A DNA stretch of 9,248 nt from an uncultured Caulobacteraceae bacterium (GTDB taxonomy: Bacteria > Pseudomonadota > Alphaproteobacteria > Caulobacterales > Caulobacteraceae), in the NCBI GenBank assembly GCA_937910255.1, contig CALEOQ010000407.1, positions 1-9,248 on the forward strand, in the 5' to 3' direction. Each line of letters starts with the position of its first letter. Within the stretch, counting starts at the first letter, position 1. The notes beneath the pieces were generated by a model. It saw nothing but the letters and a program-made list of their open reading frames with translations, searched no databases and had not been told where the DNA came from. The position numbers were made by a program, and so were the translations under genes. This document shows, one piece after another, positions 1 through 6,879 of this stretch.

Positions 1-491
1 AGTCGGTGGCCGCGGCCGCCCAGTTCCTGCTGACCTTCCTCTACAGCCTCAATGAGGTGGTCGACCGGATGGACGCCTACGCCTTTTCCGGCCGCATGAT
101 CCCGGTGAACCAGATCCTGGACGAGCACGGGGTGGACAAGGCGATCCTGGAGGTTCTGAAGCTGATCGGCTTCCAGCAGACCGACTATGGCCGCGCCCTG
201 CAGGACTTCGCCGAGAACCATCTCGACAAGCTCGACCGCCACACCACGGTGATCTTCCTAGGCGACGCCCGGTCCAACTATGCCGATCCGCGCCTGGACA
301 TCATGCGCACCATCCACGAGCGCTCTCGCTCAGTGATCTGGCTGAACCCGGAGCCTGAGAGCTACTGGAACCAGGGCGACAGCGTCATGAACCGCTACCT
401 GCCTTTCTGCCACCTGGCCAAGACCTGCAATACGCTGGACCAGCTGGAACGCATCATCGAAGACGTCCTGCGCCAGTACGTCCCGCATTAG
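1..491 (+). CDS. CoxE-like VWA domain protein, C-terminal part
   Basis: This is the 3' part of a reading frame that is open at the window's left edge; the first whole codons, from base 3, read Ser-Val-Ala-Ala-Ala. In CoxE-type von Willebrand A proteins this follows directly on the metal-binding DxSGS motif, so SV is probably the end of that motif and the GTG at base 6 is an internal Val codon, not a start. About 162 residues remain. They include AQFLLTFLYSLNEVVDR, then VIFLGDARSNYADPRLD (a late VWA strand), and a C-terminal run with IWLNPEPESYW and YLPFCH, all characteristic of the COG3552/CoxE family. Family members usually work beside a MoxR-type AAA ATPase and are linked to maturation of metalloenzymes such as CO dehydrogenase. 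The ATPase partner would lie upstream, outside the window. The stop TAG at 489-491 is 4 bp from the stop of a convergent gene remnant. Confidence 0.85.
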   Translation, partial: SVAAAAQFLLTFLYSLNEVVDRMDAYAFSGRMIPVNQILDEHGVDKAILEVLKLIGFQQTDYGRALQDFAENHLDKLDRHTTVIFLGDARSNYADPRLDIMRTIHERSRSVIWLNPEPESYWNQGDSVMNRYLPFCHLAKTCNTLDQLERIIEDVLRQYVPH

Positions 492-495
492 GGGG

Positions 496-605
496 TCAGC
501 CTCCGTGCCGCCAGCGCTGTGAGATGTAGATCCGGCTGTCTGTGACACCGCCGCGCAGATAGGCGTCGGCCACGGCGATCTCCTGCTCCGTTTCCTGGAG
601 CGAGC
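496..605 (-). pseudogene. C-terminal remnant of a disrupted gene
   Basis: On the minus strand a frame ending in TGA (498-496) encodes about 35 protein-like residues: an acidic helix (LQETEQEIAVADAYL) followed by VTDSRIYISQRWRHGG. No ATG occurs in this frame in the stretch I read, and the residues upstream of about base 605 lose protein character as the frame runs into the 3' end of the neighbouring gene. Hand-counted G+C is about 68%, like the backbone and unlike the neighbour. The fragment converges on the VWA gene with only 4 bp between stops, as expected of an original gene end. I read it as the surviving tail of a gene whose 5' part was replaced by the segment at about 606-1850. I do not recognise the family. 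A short intact gene with an unusual start (GTG in the middle of the fragment) is the less likely alternative. Confidence 0.5.
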
Positions 606-623
606 ACTTTGGCGCTAGCCGTA

Positions 624-1784
624 TTAGATGAGGCGGCGATCGTAATTGTAGCTGTCGCCCTCAGTCATCCGAGCCTCAATGGGGCTCGCAATAACGAACT
701 GCCCGTCGTTATAGATGAAGCAGAAGCCTGTGGCGTATTCGCCGCCCATCAGGTCGCGGTACCGCACATACCCCATGAAGTGAATATTGCCCCCCGCGCC
801 TCGCGGACGGCCCTCGTTCCTGGCGGCAATGGCGGACATCAGCACCAATCCCCGCGGAGCCTCATAAACCTGCGACCCTTCGCCAGGACCGATGATGAGC
901 CCATGCACAATCTTCTTACCCTCAGGTCCCTTGGGGTCGATTGGCGGTGGTGGTTCAAGTCCAGTTTCGAGAACGAAGTGGCGGCGGGTGAGTATAGCTG
1001 GGCTGCGCCCGTAGTTTCGGAAGCGATATCGCGTAGCACCGTAGGTGGTGTGACCCCCCGCCTCTTCAATACCGCTCTCGACGATCTCGACGACCAGAAA
1101 TGGCCGCTCTAGCGAGGTGAGGGCACGCTCTGCGGCGTCGGCTTGTCGGTTGGCCGCGTTACCTGCTCGCCTCATGGCGGTGGCGGCATGTTCCATGGCA
1201 TTTGCGCTCTTGGCCGTGAAGGCCACCAGCTCTTGCGATTTCTCCATCTGCTCGCTGAACCGTTCTGCCTGAACGGCCGCGTCCTTCCGCGCCTCCCGGG
1301 CGCTCCTAATCATTGCCTTCAGCGCAATGTTATCAGCGCGCGCGCTGGCCCCAGCGTGACGCGCGGCCAAGCCTGCGAAGACTGCTGCGACAGCGGCGGC
1401 CACGAAGGCGAGGGCTGTCGCAATCGTCTGGGCGAATGCGATCTTCGACTGACCGAACGTGAGTAGCAGGTTCTGCTCAGCAAGGTCGTTCGAGAGAGCC
1501 TCCTCACGAAGTTCGGCCTGCCTGACACGATATTCTTCGCTGGCGACGGCGCAGCGTTCGCGCTCGCTTGGGGCCTTCTCCGAGGGAAGCGCGCCAAGCT
1601 TCGCTGGGTCGCAGCCTACGCCGCCGGGTATGTAGCTGCCTACTGGGCTCTGGGCGACTTCCTGACGGGGCACGTATGGCGCTTGTGGCGATGCGTACCA
1701 CCACGTCAGCCAAACCGCACAAGCTGCAATGACTAGGACGAATATTCCAAAGGCAGCGGAGTTACGCCAATTGCGCTTCGACAT
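624..1784 (-). CDS. Hypothetical two-TM coiled-coil membrane protein
   Basis: This 386-residue protein has no function I recognise. Visible parts in order: a short basic N-terminus (MSKRNWR), a TM helix at about 11-30, a probably periplasmic segment 31-114 with two cysteines (Cys58, Cys78) that could pair, a second hydrophobic Ala-rich TM helix at about 115-140, a long charged Ala-rich helix or coiled coil at about 145-226, and a probable beta domain at 228-375 beginning ERPFLVVEI and containing RFRNYGRSPAIL. From memory, an ER-(P/A)-(F/W)-(L/V) opening followed by N-x-G-x-(S/T)-P-A recurs in uncharacterised proteobacterial membrane proteins. The positive-inside rule puts both termini in the cytoplasm. 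The gene stands alone, no clear Shine-Dalgarno precedes the ATG at 1782-1784, and hand-counted lines run 50-67% G+C against about 70% nearby, which suggests acquisition. Existence as a gene is likely; function is unknown. Confidence 0.75.
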   Translation of the reverse strand: MSKRNWRNSAAFGIFVLVIAACAVWLTWWYASPQAPYVPRQEVAQSPVGSYIPGGVGCDPAKLGALPSEKAPSERERCAVASEEYRVRQAELREEALSNDLAEQNLLLTFGQSKIAFAQTIATALAFVAAAVAAVFAGLAARHAGASARADNIALKAMIRSAREARKDAAVQAERFSEQMEKSQELVAFTAKSANAMEHAATAMRRAGNAANRQADAAERALTSLERPFLVVEIVESGIEEAGGHTTYGATRYRFRNYGRSPAILTRRHFVLETGLEPPPPIDPKGPEGKKIVHGLIIGPGEGSQVYEAPRGLVLMSAIAARNEGRPRGAGGNIHFMGYVRYRDLMGGEYATGFCFIYNDGQFVIASPIEARMTEGDSYNYDRRLI

Positions 1785-1823
1785 TGGATCAAGAACGCCC
1801 CGGTGAATTCGCCCCAGACGACT

Positions 1824-1856
1824 ACTGTTAGCTGCCCTCGGGCGGTCGTCCGACCT
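1824..1856 (-). terminator. Possible tandem hairpins after iorB-like gene
   Basis: Immediately 3' of the molybdopterin-subunit stop (1857-1859), reading the minus strand, two short perfect inverted repeats follow one another: GGTCG-GA-CGACC (1855-1844) and GCCC-GA-GGGC just beyond. The loops are only 2 nt as drawn, so in RNA the top pair of each stem would open. No T-run follows, so a classical intrinsic terminator is not supported; the site may be a transcript 3' end or chance in GC-rich DNA. The rest of the 72-bp gap at 1785-1856 holds nothing else I can identify. Confidence 0.25.
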
Positions 1857-4046
1857 CTACCCCGCCGCCAACTCCGATGCGTTCAGCGGCAGGCTCCGCA
1901 CCCGCTTGCCGGTGGCCGCGAAGATAGCGTTGGTGACGGCCGGGACGATGGGCGGCAGGGCGGGTTCGCCCAGGCCGGTGGGCGGGTTGTCAGACTTGAT
2001 GAAGTGGGTCTCGATCACCGGGGCGGCGTCGATGCGCAGCAGGGGGAAGGTGTCGAAATTGGCCTGCTCCACCTGGCCGTCCTTGATGGTGATTTCGCCG
2101 AACATCTCGGAGATGCCGTCGATCACCGAGCCCTCGATCTGGTTCAGCGCGCCCAGCGGATTGATGATCTGGCGGCCCACATCGGCGGCGACCCAGACCT
2201 TGTGGACGCTGACCGCGCCGTCGTCGGCCACCGACACCTCGGCGACCTCGGCGAAATAGCCCAGATGGCTGTAGTGGAAGGCGATCCCCTTGCCCCGGCG
2301 CGCCGGCAGGGTCTCGCCCCAGCCGGACTTTTCCGCCGCCAGCCGCACCACGGCGGCCATGCGGGCCGCGTCATAGCCCGAGCGGCCGTCCTCGCCCATC
2401 AGGCCGCGATCACCCAGCAGGCGCAGGCGCATCTCCACCGGATCGATCCCGCCGGCATGGGCCAGTTCGTCGATGAAGGACTGCACCACAAAGGCGATGG
2501 CGTTGCTGCCCGGCGCCCGCAGCGGTCCGGTCGGCACGCCCAGGGGCATCATCGAGACGTCCAGCTGGTAGTTGTCGATGAAGCGGGCCGGGAACTCCGT
2601 CGGCGCCATGCCGGCGCTGCGGGCGGTGGCTTCGCCCTCGCCGAAGGTGACGAAGTGGTTGGCCCAGGCCGTCACATGGCCAGAGGCGTCGATCCCGCCG
2701 CGGAAGTGGTGGAAGCCGGCCGGACGGTAGAAGTCGTGCTGCATGTCGTCTTCGCGGGTCCAGACCAGCTTGACCGGCGCCCCGGCCTCCCGGGCGATCC
2801 AGGCGGCCTCGACCATGTAGTCGTTCATCAGTCGCCGGCCAAAGCCGCCGCCGCAGCGGGTCATGTGGACGATGACGTTCTCCGGCGCGATGCCCAGGGT
2901 CTTGGCCACCAGTTGGCGGCCGGGCTCGGGCAGCTGGGTCGGGGCCCAGATCTCCATCTTGCCGTCATGGAAGTGGGCCGTGCAGTTCTGCGGCTCAAGC
3001 GTGGCGTGGGACAGGAAGGGGTAGAAGTAGTCGGCCTCCACCGTCTTGGCCGAGGCCGCGAGTGCGGCCTCCACATCGCCGTCGCTGCGCAGGGCCTTGC
3101 CGCCCTTGGCCGCCACCAGGCTACGGGCCTGGCCGGCATAGCCCTGCGTCGACTGGCTGGCGGTGGGGTGATCCGCCCACTGAACATTCAGCGCCTGGCG
3201 GCCCTTGTTGGCGGCCCACCAGCTGTCGGCGACCACGGCGACGCCGGGCAGCAAGCCGTCCAGTTCGGTCCCGCCCTCGACCACGAAGGCCTTGCGGACG
3301 CCCTTGACCCCTTGAGCGGCGGCCAGGTCGGCGCCGGCCACCTTGGCCCCGAACACCGGCGCCTTGGCGTAGGCGGCGTACAGCATGCCCGGCAGGCGCA
3401 TATCGATGCCGAACAGGGGCTGGCCGGTGACGATGGCGGCGGTGTCCACCTGGGGGGTCGGCTGGCCGATGATCCGGTAGGCCGAGGCGTCCTTCAGCGC
3501 CACGCTGGACAGCTCCGGCGCGGTCAGGCCCGCGGCCTTGGCGGCCAGCGAACCATAGGTCGCGCGGCGCCCGCTGGCGGCATGGACCACCACGCCGGGC
3601 TCGGTGGTCAGGCTTGAGGCCTCGACGCTCCAGTCGGCGGCGGCGGCGGCCAGCAGCATGGCGCGGCCGGCCGCGCCCACCTGGCGCAGCTGGTCCCAGT
3701 GCAGGGGCGTGGCCATGCTGCCGCCGGCGAACTGGCGGCCATAGGCCTGCGGGTCGTTGTCGGCCTGGACCGTGCGGACATTGGCCCAGTCCACGTCCAG
3801 CTCCTCGGCGATCAGCATCGGCAGGGAAGTCTTGATCCCCTGACCGATCTCCGGGTTCTTCGACACGATGGTGATCACCCCATCCGGGGCGATCTGCACA
3901 TAGGCGTTCAGCGCCGCAGGCGTGTCGGCCGCAGCGCCCTTGCCGGCCAGGCTGAAGGCCAGGATCAGGCCGCCCGCGCCGCCGCCGGCCAGCACGGCCC
4001 GGCGGGAGGGGGAGAAGCCTTCGGTGATGTTCGAGATCATGCCCAT
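1857..4046 (-). CDS. Molybdopterin-binding subunit, IorB-like xanthine dehydrogenase family
   Basis: This 729-residue large subunit of a molybdenum hydroxylase would oxidise N-heterocycles or aldehydes using water as oxygen source; the substrate cannot be told from sequence. The N-terminus carries a Tat signal (SRRAVL at about 14-19, then a Gly/Ala-rich hydrophobic stretch to about 40), so the holoenzyme is probably exported folded to the periplasm. Molybdopterin-domain marks are TRCGGGFGRRLMNDY (396-410), VPTGPLRAPGSNA (504-516) and GLGEP (691-695), whose Glu694 is the expected catalytic base. Length fits the IorB type of about 700-770 residues. The ATG at 4046 follows the 2Fe-2S subunit's stop by 5 bp; the ATG at 4040 is an equally possible start, and the longer open frame upstream only overlaps the 2Fe-2S gene out of phase. 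No FAD subunit lies nearby, consistent with the IorAB layout, where electrons usually pass to a cytochrome. Confidence 0.93.
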   Translation of the reverse strand: MGMISNITEGFSPSRRAVLAGGGAGGLILAFSLAGKGAAADTPAALNAYVQIAPDGVITIVSKNPEIGQGIKTSLPMLIAEELDVDWANVRTVQADNDPQAYGRQFAGGSMATPLHWDQLRQVGAAGRAMLLAAAAADWSVEASSLTTEPGVVVHAASGRRATYGSLAAKAAGLTAPELSSVALKDASAYRIIGQPTPQVDTAAIVTGQPLFGIDMRLPGMLYAAYAKAPVFGAKVAGADLAAAQGVKGVRKAFVVEGGTELDGLLPGVAVVADSWWAANKGRQALNVQWADHPTASQSTQGYAGQARSLVAAKGGKALRSDGDVEAALAASAKTVEADYFYPFLSHATLEPQNCTAHFHDGKMEIWAPTQLPEPGRQLVAKTLGIAPENVIVHMTRCGGGFGRRLMNDYMVEAAWIAREAGAPVKLVWTREDDMQHDFYRPAGFHHFRGGIDASGHVTAWANHFVTFGEGEATARSAGMAPTEFPARFIDNYQLDVSMMPLGVPTGPLRAPGSNAIAFVVQSFIDELAHAGGIDPVEMRLRLLGDRGLMGEDGRSGYDAARMAAVVRLAAEKSGWGETLPARRGKGIAFHYSHLGYFAEVAEVSVADDGAVSVHKVWVAADVGRQIINPLGALNQIEGSVIDGISEMFGEITIKDGQVEQANFDTFPLLRIDAAPVIETHFIKSDNPPTGLGEPALPPIVPAVTNAIFAATGKRVRSLPLNASELAAG

Positions 4047-4051
4047 CGTCT

Positions 4052-4513
4052 TCAGGCCACCTGGCCGGCGGCGCGCTTGATCGCAGCGCGGATGCGCACA
4101 TAGGTGGCGCAGCGGCAGATGTTTCCGGCCATGGCCGCGTCGATATCGGCATCGCTGGGGGTGGGATTTTCCGCCAGCAGGGCGGTGGCCGACATGATCT
4201 GGCCCGGCTGGCAGTAGCCGCACTGGGCCACATCCAGCTCGCTCCAGGCCTGCTGCACCCGGGCTCCAACCTCCAGAGCGCTGGCGCCTTCGATGGTGGT
4301 GATCTGGGCGGCGCCGATGGCCTCGACCGGCGTCACGCAGGCGCGGATCGGCGCGCCGTCCGCATGCACGGTGCAGGCGCCGCACTGGGCGATCCCGCAG
4401 CCGAACTTGGTCCCCACCAGGCCCAGGGTGTCGCGCAGCACCCACAGGAGGGGCGTATCGGCGTCCACGTCGGCGGTCATCGCCTTGCCGTTGACGTTGA
4501 GCTCGTAGGCCAT
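4052..4513 (-). CDS. 2Fe-2S subunit, IorA-like
   Basis: This 153-residue small subunit passes electrons from the molybdenum site through two [2Fe-2S] clusters. The N-terminal plant-ferredoxin-like cluster has Cys39, Cys44, Cys47 and Cys59 (FGCGIAQCGAC and then ACV). The C-terminal four-helix domain has Cys98 and Cys101 (QCGYCQPGQ) and Cys133 and Cys135 (ICRCATY). All eight ligands are present and the length is normal for the family. There is no signal peptide, so it probably rides through the Tat pathway bound to the large subunit encoded 5 bp downstream. The ATG at 4511-4513 has a plausible AAGGGGAC Shine-Dalgarno a few bases upstream. The gene heads a two-gene operon. Confidence 0.95.
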   Translation of the reverse strand: MAYELNVNGKAMTADVDADTPLLWVLRDTLGLVGTKFGCGIAQCGACTVHADGAPIRACVTPVEAIGAAQITTIEGASALEVGARVQQAWSELDVAQCGYCQPGQIMSATALLAENPTPSDADIDAAMAGNICRCATYVRIRAAIKRAAGQVA

Positions 4514-4578
4514 GCCCCGTCCCCTTGTTCTCGTTTCCTCAGATACCGAGAGTACGGGCGGCGGGGCGGCAGGTAAAC

Positions 4579-4591
4579 GGGTGTTCGACCC
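4579..4591 (-). terminator. Weak hairpin after the second TPM gene
   Basis: On the minus strand, 5 nt past the stop of the second TPM gene, GGGT-CGAAC-ACCC forms a 4-bp stem with a 5-nt loop and is followed by GTTTACC. It could end the lemA-TPM transcript, but the stem is short and the T-run is only three bases. The remaining gap up to the 2Fe-2S gene (4514-4578) must contain the promoter for the oxidoreductase operon; I see no convincing -35/-10 pair there. Confidence 0.25.
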
Positions 4592-4596
4592 TCGGC

Positions 4597-5292
4597 TCAG
4601 AGCTGGGGGATCTGGATGACCGCGTCCGGCAGCTCATTGGGATTATCGGTCGGATCGGCCGGGAAGTGCTCGGCCAGGATGTCGCCCACCTGGGTGACGG
4701 CCGCCGCCAGGCCCTCGGCGGGCCGCCCGGCCTTGGCCTCGGCCACCAGGGCCGCCATGGCGTCGTCCCACCGCGTCTGGTCGACCACCGCGGCGATTCC
4801 CTCATCGGCGATCAGTTCGGCCGCGTGCTCGGCCAGGGACACGAAGATCAGCACCCCGGTGCGCTCCCGGGTCTGGTGCAGATTGCGGGCCAGGAACAGC
4901 TCCTGGGCGTGGCGGCGGACACGGTCGAGCTTCACGCTGCGCGGCGTCATGAACCGGCGAACCGGCTCCAGGGAGCCCACCGCGGCCACCAGGATGAACA
5001 GCACCGCCTGCAGGACCAGGGTCGCGGTCAGGGCGCCGCGCACCGCCATCTCGGCCGCCGCCCCAGCCTGGGCCGCCGTCCAGGGGGCGAAGGCGTCCGG
5101 GACCGAGACCTCGACGCCGCCCAGCAACAGGATGGCCGGCGCGGCCAGGGCCGTCAGGCCGGCCCACAGGAAGGGGGTTTCACGATAGTCGGAGGATTCC
5201 TCGGCGATCACGCAATAGAGCTCGCCGCGGGTGCGGGTCTCGGCGGCGCGCACCGCGGCCTTGACCCTCTGGGTGTCCTGATCGTTCAGCAT
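4597..5292 (-). CDS. TPM-type membrane protein (COG3762-like)
   Basis: This protein has 231 residues from the ATG at 5290-5292, which lies 1 bp after the stop of the preceding TPM gene and has a GGGAGCTGGTG purine stretch upstream. It resembles the second TPM-family protein usually encoded after lemA and ygcG. A short N-terminal piece (RTRGELYCVIAEESSDYR, about 20-37) corresponds to the first strand of a TPM fold. Two predicted TM helices follow (about 42-60 and 87-106), then the rest of the fold: ELFLARNLHQTRERTGVLIFVSLAEH (split here as ELFLARNLHQ, 131-140, and TGVLIFVSLAEH, 145-156), then RWDDAMAAL and a C-terminal helix. The membrane hairpin is therefore placed inside the fold, the known arrangement in this family. 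The role is unknown; envelope-associated and possibly acting with the co-transcribed LemA and first TPM protein. The open frame extends upstream to about 5469 but only overlaps the neighbour's Gly-rich tail out of phase. Confidence 0.85.
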   Translation of the reverse strand: MLNDQDTQRVKAAVRAAETRTRGELYCVIAEESSDYRETPFLWAGLTALAAPAILLLGGVEVSVPDAFAPWTAAQAGAAAEMAVRGALTATLVLQAVLFILVAAVGSLEPVRRFMTPRSVKLDRVRRHAQELFLARNLHQTRERTGVLIFVSLAEHAAELIADEGIAAVVDQTRWDDAMAALVAEAKAGRPAEGLAAAVTQVGDILAEHFPADPTDNPNELPDAVIQIPQL

Positions 5293-5293
5293 G

Positions 5294-6103
5294 TCACCAG
5301 CTCCCCGAGGATCCGCCACCGCCGAAACCGCCGCCGCCGCCGGAGAAGCCTCCGCCGCCGAAGCCGCCCCCGCCTCCGAAGCCACCGCCGCCGCCTCGGC
5401 CGCCGCCGCTGGAGAGCAGCAGAGGCAGCAGCCACCAGAGGCCCGAGCCTCTGCGGCCGCGGCGCCCACGGCCTCGCCCGAAGGCGCCCATGAAGCCGCC
5501 GATGATCCAGAGCACGATGAACAGCACGAAGATGATCGGGGCGATCAGCCCCTCTTCGGCCTGGGGCTGCTCGGCCGCGGCGGCGGCCCGCGCCATGGCT
5601 TCCTCTTCCGGCAGGGCCAGCTGATCGATGATGGCCTGGGTCCCGGCGATCACGCCCTGCTCCATGGCGCCTTCGCGGAACTGCGGCAGGACCACGGCCT
5701 GGAGGATGGTCGACGACAGGGCGTCGGTGAGGATCGGCTCCAGCCCATAGCCCACCTCGATGCGCACCTTGCGCTGATTGGGGGCGACAATGAACAGGAC
5801 GCCGGAATCGGTCTCCGCCTCGCCGATCCCCCAGTGGCGGCCCAGCTGATAGCCAAAGTCCTCGATCTCGTAGCCCTGCAGGTCGGGCAGCGTGACCACC
5901 ACCAGCTGGCGACCGGTGGAGGTCTCAAGCGCCGCCAGCTGCTGCGTCAGCTGCGCTTCGGTCTGTGGCGACAGCATCTCGGCGCCGTCCACCACGCGCC
6001 CGGTCAGCGCCGGAAAGTCAGGCGCGGTCTGGGCGTGCCCCGTCCCCGTGACAGCCAGGACGAGGCCGAAGACCAGGGCGCAGAGCGCGCCGAACGACCT
6101 CAT
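5294..6103 (-). CDS. YgcG-like TPM domain protein with Gly-rich tail
   Basis: This 269-residue envelope protein has a signal peptide at 1-24 (hydrophobic core ALCALVFGLVLAV, cleavage likely after GHA). A TPM domain follows at about 30-165, with GRVVDGAEMLS, RQLVVVTLPDLQGYEIEDFG, GVLFIVAPNQRKVRIEVGYGLE and TDALSSTIL as family hallmarks. Then come an Ala/Glu linker, a TM helix at about 187-205, an Arg-rich cytoplasmic-type patch (210-218), a short hydrophobic run (221-231) and a Gly/Phe/Ser tail to the end (233-269). The YgcG/TPM family is named for TLP18.3, Psb32 and MOLO-1; phosphatase activity was reported for a plant member, but a bacterial activity cannot be assigned here. The ATG at 6103 overlaps the lemA stop by 4 bp (ATGA), which implies translational coupling. 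Confidence 0.92.
   Translation of the reverse strand: MRSFGALCALVFGLVLAVTGTGHAQTAPDFPALTGRVVDGAEMLSPQTEAQLTQQLAALETSTGRQLVVVTLPDLQGYEIEDFGYQLGRHWGIGEAETDSGVLFIVAPNQRKVRIEVGYGLEPILTDALSSTILQAVVLPQFREGAMEQGVIAGTQAIIDQLALPEEEAMARAAAAAEQPQAEEGLIAPIIFVLFIVLWIIGGFMGAFGRGRGRRGRRGSGLWWLLPLLLSSGGGRGGGGGFGGGGGFGGGGFSGGGGGFGGGGSSGSW
5297..5407 (-). repeat. Low-complexity Gly-rich coding repeat
   Basis: This is the 3' end of the YgcG-like gene, encoding runs of 3-5 glycines punctuated by Phe, Ser and Arg (GGGGGFGGGGGFGG and similar) and ending SSGSW. The DNA is a degenerate GGC/GGA-type trinucleotide repeat. Such tails are usual in this family; copy number may vary by slippage and may be assembled imperfectly from short reads. 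Confidence 0.8.
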
Positions 6104-6795
6104 TGGGCCGGCGCAGGCTCAGCGGCGGGTGCCGGCGCCGGAAGGGGCGCAGGAACGGGGGCCGGCAGGGGCGCAGGGACCGGCGGGGTCGGCTGATCGA
6201 AGGTCACCGTCGGCGCGGTCTGGGCCGCAGCCGAGGCTTCGAAGGTCTGCATGGGCTCGGCCCAGCCGTGAACCGTGTTGGCCCAGATGGCGCCGGGGAA
6301 GGTGCGGATCTCGGTATTGTAGTCGCGCACGGTCTCATTGTAGTCGCGCCGGGCGATGGCGATGCGGTTCTCCGTGCCCTCCAGCTGGCTCTGCAGGGCC
6401 AGGAAGTTCTGGTTGGACTTCAGCTCCGGATAGCGCTCCTGGATCATCATCAGCCGGCCAAGCACGCCCGACAGCTGGTTCTGCGCTTGGGCGAAACGCT
6501 GGAACTGCTCGGGATCGGTGATGGTGTCGGCATTGACCTGGACCTGGGTGGCCGAGGCGCGGGCCTCGGTGACCGCCACCAGGACGTCGCGCTCCTGGGC
6601 GGCGAAGCCCTGGACGGTGGAGACCAGGTTGGGGATCAGGTCCGAGCGGCGCTGATACTGGTTCTGCACCTCGGCCCAGGCGGCCTTGGCGCGCTCGTCC
6701 TTGGTAGGAATCGTGTTGATGCCGCAGCCGGCCAGGGCCAGTGGAACGGCGATCAGAACGGCGACGCGGGCGAGGCGGGCGAACAGTCGGGTCAA
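6100..6795 (-). CDS. lemA: LemA family lipoprotein
   Basis: This protein has 231 residues from a TTG start at 6793-6795. I chose it because GGAG lies 8 nt upstream and because it yields a proper lipoprotein signal: MTRLFARLARVAV, a hydrophobic core, and lipobox LAGC with Cys24. An ATG at 6864 would add 23 residues and bury the signal. The LemA domain spans about 35-185 and is mostly helical: AWAEVQNQYQRRSDLIPNLV, then GRLMMIQERYPELKSNQNF, then a core with IAIARRDYNETVRDYN and the conserved FPG at about 166-168. LemA proteins are periplasmic-facing membrane proteins of unclear role that are typically encoded with TPM genes, as here. The C-terminus (about 200-231) is an unusual Pro/Ala-rich tail built from PVPAPLPA units. 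It leads the three-gene operon lemA-TPM-TPM. Confidence 0.92.
   Translation of the reverse strand: MTRLFARLARVAVLIAVPLALAGCGINTIPTKDERAKAAWAEVQNQYQRRSDLIPNLVSTVQGFAAQERDVLVAVTEARASATQVQVNADTITDPEQFQRFAQAQNQLSGVLGRLMMIQERYPELKSNQNFLALQSQLEGTENRIAIARRDYNETVRDYNTEIRTFPGAIWANTVHGWAEPMQTFEASAAAQTAPTVTFDQPTPPVPAPLPAPVPAPLPAPAPAAEPAPAQ
6137..6184 (-). repeat. Two 24-bp tandem units encoding a Pro-Ala tail
   Basis: Two adjacent degenerate 24-bp units (6137-6160 and 6161-6184; on the plus strand both begin GCCGG and share AGGGGCGCAGG) encode the repeated PVPAPLPA octapeptide at the end of LemA. They probably arose by a local tandem duplication followed by drift. The Pro-Ala tail may act as an extended spacer; that is inference. 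Confidence 0.6.
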
Positions 6796-6844
6796 GGCGG
6801 GCGCTCCAAAGCGGTGATGGCGCAGTTTCGCCGCGAATGTGGGC

Positions 6845-6863
6845 TGCGCCTTGATCCGGCGCA
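6845..6863. other. Inverted repeat in the isomerase-lemA gap
   Basis: TGCGCC (6845-6850) and GGCGCA (6858-6863) form a perfect 6-bp stem with a 7-nt loop, in the 84-bp gap between the DsbA-fold gene (stop at 6880) and lemA (start at 6795). It could help end the upstream transcript or be a regulator site ahead of lemA. No T-run follows on the minus strand, so a terminator is not certain. I see no clear promoter motif here. Confidence 0.3.
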
Positions 6864-6879
6864 ATGGGGCGCCGCCGCC

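Noticed and set aside
609..1466. Plus-strand open frames across 609-1112 and 1143-1466
   Set aside because: Both lie antisense to the 386-residue membrane-protein gene, which has clear TM and coiled-coil organisation; the plus-strand translations have none.
596..1856. Possible insertion sequence or integrative element around the low-G+C segment
   Set aside because: I compared the two edges by eye for terminal inverted repeats or target duplications and found none convincing, and no transposase or recombinase is encoded.
1803..3617. A 604-codon open frame on the plus strand
   Set aside because: It is antisense to the molybdopterin subunit gene; its translation is His/Gly/Arg-rich low-complexity with no domain, a typical shadow in high-G+C DNA.
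4047..4445. N-terminal extension of the molybdopterin subunit frame
   Set aside because: The upstream 133 codons overlap the 2Fe-2S gene out of phase and lack domain character; the Tat signal beginning near 4046 marks the real N-terminus.
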